Positions 60,026-64,000 of a DNA stretch of 64,000 bases are shown one piece after another. Every line of letters begins with the position of its first letter. Position 1 is the stretch's first letter. The stretch comes from Apostichopus japonicus (lineage: Eukaryota > Echinodermata > Holothuroidea > Aspidochirotida > Stichopodidae). The translations under genes were made by a program, and so were the position numbers. The stretch is taken from NCBI RefSeq assembly GCF_037975245.1, contig NC_092583.1, positions 2,785,264-2,849,263 on the forward strand. Direction: 5' to 3'. The notes under the pieces were generated by a model. The model was given only the letters and a program-made list of their open reading frames with translations. It did no database searches and was not told where the DNA came from.

Positions 60026-61675
60026 CAATGAAGACAACACACCATAAGTATTGATGAAGTCTAAGCTTAACTTTACAATCAATGAGTTTACAAACTGACA
60101 AACAGGAGAAGTTTCTAAAAGTTCCATTCTGCTTGTTTTCAATAGTTTAATGCTAGTTTATAACTGATTTTGCAAAATAACCATATTTATCAATTGTTTG
60201 CTGTCCCTTCAGAAGATCGTATTTCTAAAGTCAGTCAAGATCAAACTAGACAACCGTATCTTAACCCTGCAGGAAGAAAACGTCCTCAGACTTGTAACAC
60301 TGAACAAGAAACAACTTAGACAAGTCTATTATGTTAAATCAAGTCATTTCCAAATGCAACCAAAGGAATCAAACAAAAGTGAAAAAAAAAAAAATTAACA
60401 CCACTGCAGACAGTAGAAAGGAAAAATTATAAATATAAGCATCTTATATTTATGAAATACAAATTAACTGCATAGAATGATATCTGTAATTCCAATCAAA
60501 CTCATCAAAATGTATCATAAATACTTTTTTTTTACATGAAGCTAATTAAAATGCCTCCTCATCCTTGTTACTTAATATATTCAATTAATGGTATTGGGAT
60601 TAATTCAACTCAATTATTTTAACTGTTATAATCACACACAAATATGACACATCGGAAATGCAGAAGAATGTAGACCAACAATGAAGGTTATGTAAACAGT
60701 TCACGAATGTTAATTATGATGGGAGGGGGGGGGGGATGCAGGGGGTGGAGGTATTTCTCAGATATGATGGGTTGACAGGGAGTGTATTAATTTTGCACCG
60801 TTAAACAAAAGGGGTTTTATTTTATATGCATTGTGTCTGATAGCCATTTGCAGTGGAGTGGCGTGCACATAATTTAAAAAGTGGGATAAGGGTATGGATT
60901 CTTAATAGCCCCAAATTATTTTAAAAGGGGTTGAACCTATAAGGAAGGGTCAGAGGGGAATGAAGGAGGGTGTATGGCACCTGGGGATTGTTAATGCTGA
61001 TACCCATGTATGGGGGAGGGTCTTTTCAGTATTTTTTTTTTTCCATCTTCACTCGCAAATTTATAATACCAAAGATCTTGAAAGTGATAAAATTCATCCA
61101 ATATGTGAGGTTGTGTTAAAAAATTCCATGAGATATAAAATGTATATCTTAGCCTCTAATTGCCAGCACAACAGTTTCACAATTAACATTATTGGGAGAG
61201 TATATCAGCATGCACAAATCTCTCAAGATGAGTTTTAAATGATGGAGTCAAATGTCCTCTTCTGACATCCCTATAACTAAGTTTATCATCTACCCACATA
61301 CCTATAACCCCAGATTACTCCCATCCTATCCAGCACCTCCCAGTATTGTTTATTCTTCTATCCAAAATAGTATAACTTGCAAATGTGTAAAATCCAACAG
61401 CAAAACAAAATTCAGTTTATGAGCGACTATCAAGCAAGTTCCTTATGGATGCACCCTGTATCTACCCAAACCTGAATAACATGGTATCACACATGCATGA
61501 TATTTTGCCAAAAGCCTACCATGGTTATTTTGAAGCTAGCCAAGTTCATTTGAAGCTACCACTGGTTATGCATGGAACCTTTCATGCTGGCTTAGAACTT
61601 ATTTAACTTCCTTGGAAGCTTCTAAGTATCCTTGGAAGCTTCCAAGTATCCTTGGAAGCTTCAATGCTGTCTTTA

Positions 61676-63303
61676 GGACCTACCACGATTCCCAGGAATC
61701 TACCACGGTTCCTTTAGGATCTACCACGGTTCCCAGGAATCTACCTTGGTTTCTTAAGGATCTACCACAGTTCCCAGGAATCTACCACGGTTCTTTTAGG
61801 ATCTACCACGGTTCCCAGGAATCTACCTTGGTTTCTTTAGGATCTACCACAGTTCCCAGGAATCTACCATGGTTCCTTTAGGATATACCACGGTTCCCAG
61901 GAATCTACCATGGTTCCTTTAGGATCTACCACGGTTCCCTAGAATCTACCATGCTTTCTTTAGAATCTACCACGATTCCCTGGAAACTACCATGCTTTCT
62001 TTAGGATCTACCATGGTTCCCTAGAATCTACCATGGTTCCTTTAGGATCTACCACGGTTCCCTGGAAACTACCATGGTTCCTTTAGGATCTACCACTGTT
62101 CCCTGGAAACTACCATGTTTTCTTTAGGATCTACCACGGTCCCCTAGAATCTACCATGGTTCCTTTAGGATCTACTACGGTTCCCTAGAATCTACCATGG
62201 TTCCTTTAGGATCTACCACGGTTCCATAGAATCTACCATGCTTTCATTGCGATCTACCCAGTTCCCTAGAATCTACCATGCTTTCTTTAGAATCTAACAC
62301 GGTTCCCTAGAATCTACCATGGTTCCTTTAGGATCTTACCACAGTTCCCTGGAAACTACCATGCTTTCTTTAGAATCTACCACAGTTCCCTATAATCTAC
62401 CATGGTTCATTTAGGATCTACCACGGTTTCCTGGAAACTACCATGCTTTCTTTAGGATCTACCACGGTTCCCTAGAATCTACCATGGTTCCTTTAGGATC
62501 TACCACGGTTCCCAGGAATCTACCTTGGTTTCTTAAGGATCTACCACAGTTCCCAGGAATCTACCACGGTTCTTTTAGGATCTACCACGGTTCCCAGGAA
62601 TCTACCTTGGTTTCTTTAGGATCTACCACAGTTCCCAGGAATCTACCATGGTTCCTTTAGGATATACCACGGTTCCCAGGAATCTACCATGGTTCCTTTA
62701 GGATCTACCACGGTTCCCTAGAATCTACCATGCTTTCTTTAGAATCTACCACGATTCCCTGGAAACTACCATGCTTTCTTTAGGATCTACCATGGTTCCC
62801 TAGAATCTACCATGGTTCCTTTAGGATCTACCACGGTTCCCTGGAAACTACCATGGTTCCTTTAGGATCTACCACTGTTCCCTGGAAACTACCATGTTTT
62901 CTTTAGGATCTACCACGGTCCCCTAGAATCTACCATGGTTCCTTTAGGATCTACTACGGTTCCCTAGAATCTACCATGGTTCCTTTAGGATCTACCACGG
63001 TTCCATAGAATCTACCATGCTTTCATTGCGATCTACCCAGTTCCCTAGAATCTACCATGCTTTCTTTAGAATCTAACACGGTTCCCTAGAATCTACCATG
63101 GTTCCTTTAGGATCTTACCACAGTTCCCTGGAAACTACCATGCTTTCTTTAGAATCTACCACAGTTCCCTATAATCTACCATGGTTCATTTAGGATCTAC
63201 CACGGTTTCCTGGAAACTACCATGCTTTCTTTAGGATCTACCACGGTTCCCTAGAATCTACCATGGTTCCTTTAGGATCTACCACGGTTCCCTGGAATCT
63301 ACC
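61676..63303. repeat. 41-bp-dimer satellite with 779-bp higher-order repeat
   Basis: Alternating monomers TCTACCATGGTTCCTTTAGGA (21) and TCTACCACGGTTCCCTAGAA (20) fill 1.63 kb. Rare variants recur exactly 779 bp apart (61741/62520 CTACCTTGGTTTCTTAAGGA; the GGATATACC variant; the CTTTCATTGCGATCTACCCA variant). The array is therefore two almost identical ~779-bp blocks of 19 dimers. Plus-strand frames such as 61612-61881 are only the satellite. Confidence 0.97.
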
Positions 63304-63485
63304 ATGGTTCTGCAACTTCACTGTCTTCCTTGTCATAATCTTCTTGTTCCTCAGCTTCTATAAAGGAAGTCTTATGGTTAACAGCCCAGTCTACAACACC
63401 ATAGGAGAGCTTAGGGTTTGATATACCGTACCAGAAAACCGTCCAGGTGTGATTGCTCCAGCTGCCCTCGCAGCGTTTGAAATAC
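63299..63485 (-). CDS. Terminal exon of an unrecognised gene (61 codons plus stop)
   Basis: The acceptor CACTTCTGCAG lies just upstream (minus), and the exon starts with the last base of a split codon. It reads YFKRCEGSWSNHTWTVFWYG, ISNPKLSYGVVDWAVNHK, then an acidic tail EAEEQEDYDKEDSEVAEPW and TAG. Non-random aromatic content, an N-glycosylation sequon (NHT) and a clean acceptor make it look real and perhaps lumenal or secreted. I do not recognise the family. The stop codon lies in the first satellite unit (CCATGGTAGAT), so the last residues may have been replaced by the array. The gene continues past the right edge; 63486-64000 would be intron and shows nothing else. Confidence 0.55.
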
Positions 63486-64000
63486 CTGCAGAAGTGACAA
63501 ACACACATCATAAAAAATTCAACGACACTGGTAACTGTATGGTGATATATGGCAGACTGCAAATCTGGAAGTAATACTAAGTATTTTGGTTTCACAGCGA
63601 TAGACATCATACACTGATTTACTGTCTTTGTGTAAAAAAAGTGGGTATACGACAGAAGTTCCAACTAAATCTACGGGTATCCCGAGAGAAACAAAATGGA
63701 TTTATTACCGGCAGAAATATGAAGCTGAGAATATGATAATTGCCATCAGCAGGGCCCTAGAAAATATGCTAATGAGGTTTAAACATGGCTAGCTATTTAA
63801 CAATTTACAATGTTCTCCCCCCCTCCAGTAACCTTTACTGCATACTGATAACAGGCTCAGCATGCTAACTGTTGAAGTTAATAATGATGTCTATTAAAGT
63901 GTGACTTTATTTGCAATTAAACCATTCTCAGCACAAGGACTTCATGAAACATGTGTATTGAATATCTGTTTCAATGTTATTGAAAGAGAATTGTTCAGTA

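Larger units (their letters stand above)
55960..61675. other. Intergenic spacer, no gene seen
   Basis: AT-rich, with a G-run at 56090-56104, two family Y fragments (57.36 and 57.63 kb), a local duplication (58.58 and 58.90 kb) and a MITE-like piece at 59.77 kb. Open frames are at most about 90 codons, with no protein-like composition and no splice-linked continuation that I could find. Confidence 0.6.

Noticed and set aside
61612-61881. 89-codon frame with repeating Leu/Pro/Trp motifs
   Set aside because: Translation of the 41-bp satellite; no start context, no homologous non-repeat sequence.

Overview
This window is metazoan nuclear DNA. It has long introns with GT/AG splice sites, many 3'-truncated non-LTR retrotransposons, tRNA-derived SINEs, MITEs and minisatellites, and no bacterial operon structure. 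The two recognisable genes and the style of the repeats suggest a marine deuterostome invertebrate. An echinoderm, perhaps a sea cucumber, is my guess from general look and is not proven by any marker in the window.

Layout. (1) 173-3804, minus strand: a three-exon CSRNP/AXUD1 gene (cysteine/serine-rich nuclear protein, 771 aa) with complete coding sequence. (2) 3805-20560: about 17 kb between the coding regions. It holds short tandem repeats, one MITE, one LINE tail, one Penelope-like motif and, at 18.65-19.22 kb, three AP-1 consensus sites within 560 bp that may mark a promoter or enhancer. (3) 20589-55794, plus strand: one large gene that I assembled from 31 coding exons, every junction in phase, giving a 1078-residue coiled-coil protein. 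Its N-terminal and C-terminal blocks resemble mammalian FAM186A/FAM186B as I remember them. Its introns carry nearly all the repeats. (4) 55795-61675: repeat-poor, AT-rich spacer. (5) 61676-63303: a 41-bp-dimer satellite with a 779-bp higher-order duplication, ending exactly on the stop codon of (6) the last exon (63299-63485, minus) of an unrecognised gene that continues beyond the right edge.

The genes do not form a pathway that the sequence reveals. CSRNP and the FAM186-like gene are divergently arranged and could share the 18-20 kb regulatory zone. The most unusual observations are a minisatellite grown out of the 3' end of exon 9 that repeats its 5' splice site six times, the satellite that supplies a gene's stop codon, hammerhead-ribozyme-like cores in Penelope-type remnants, and several multi-copy intronic repeat families that all lie in the sense orientation.
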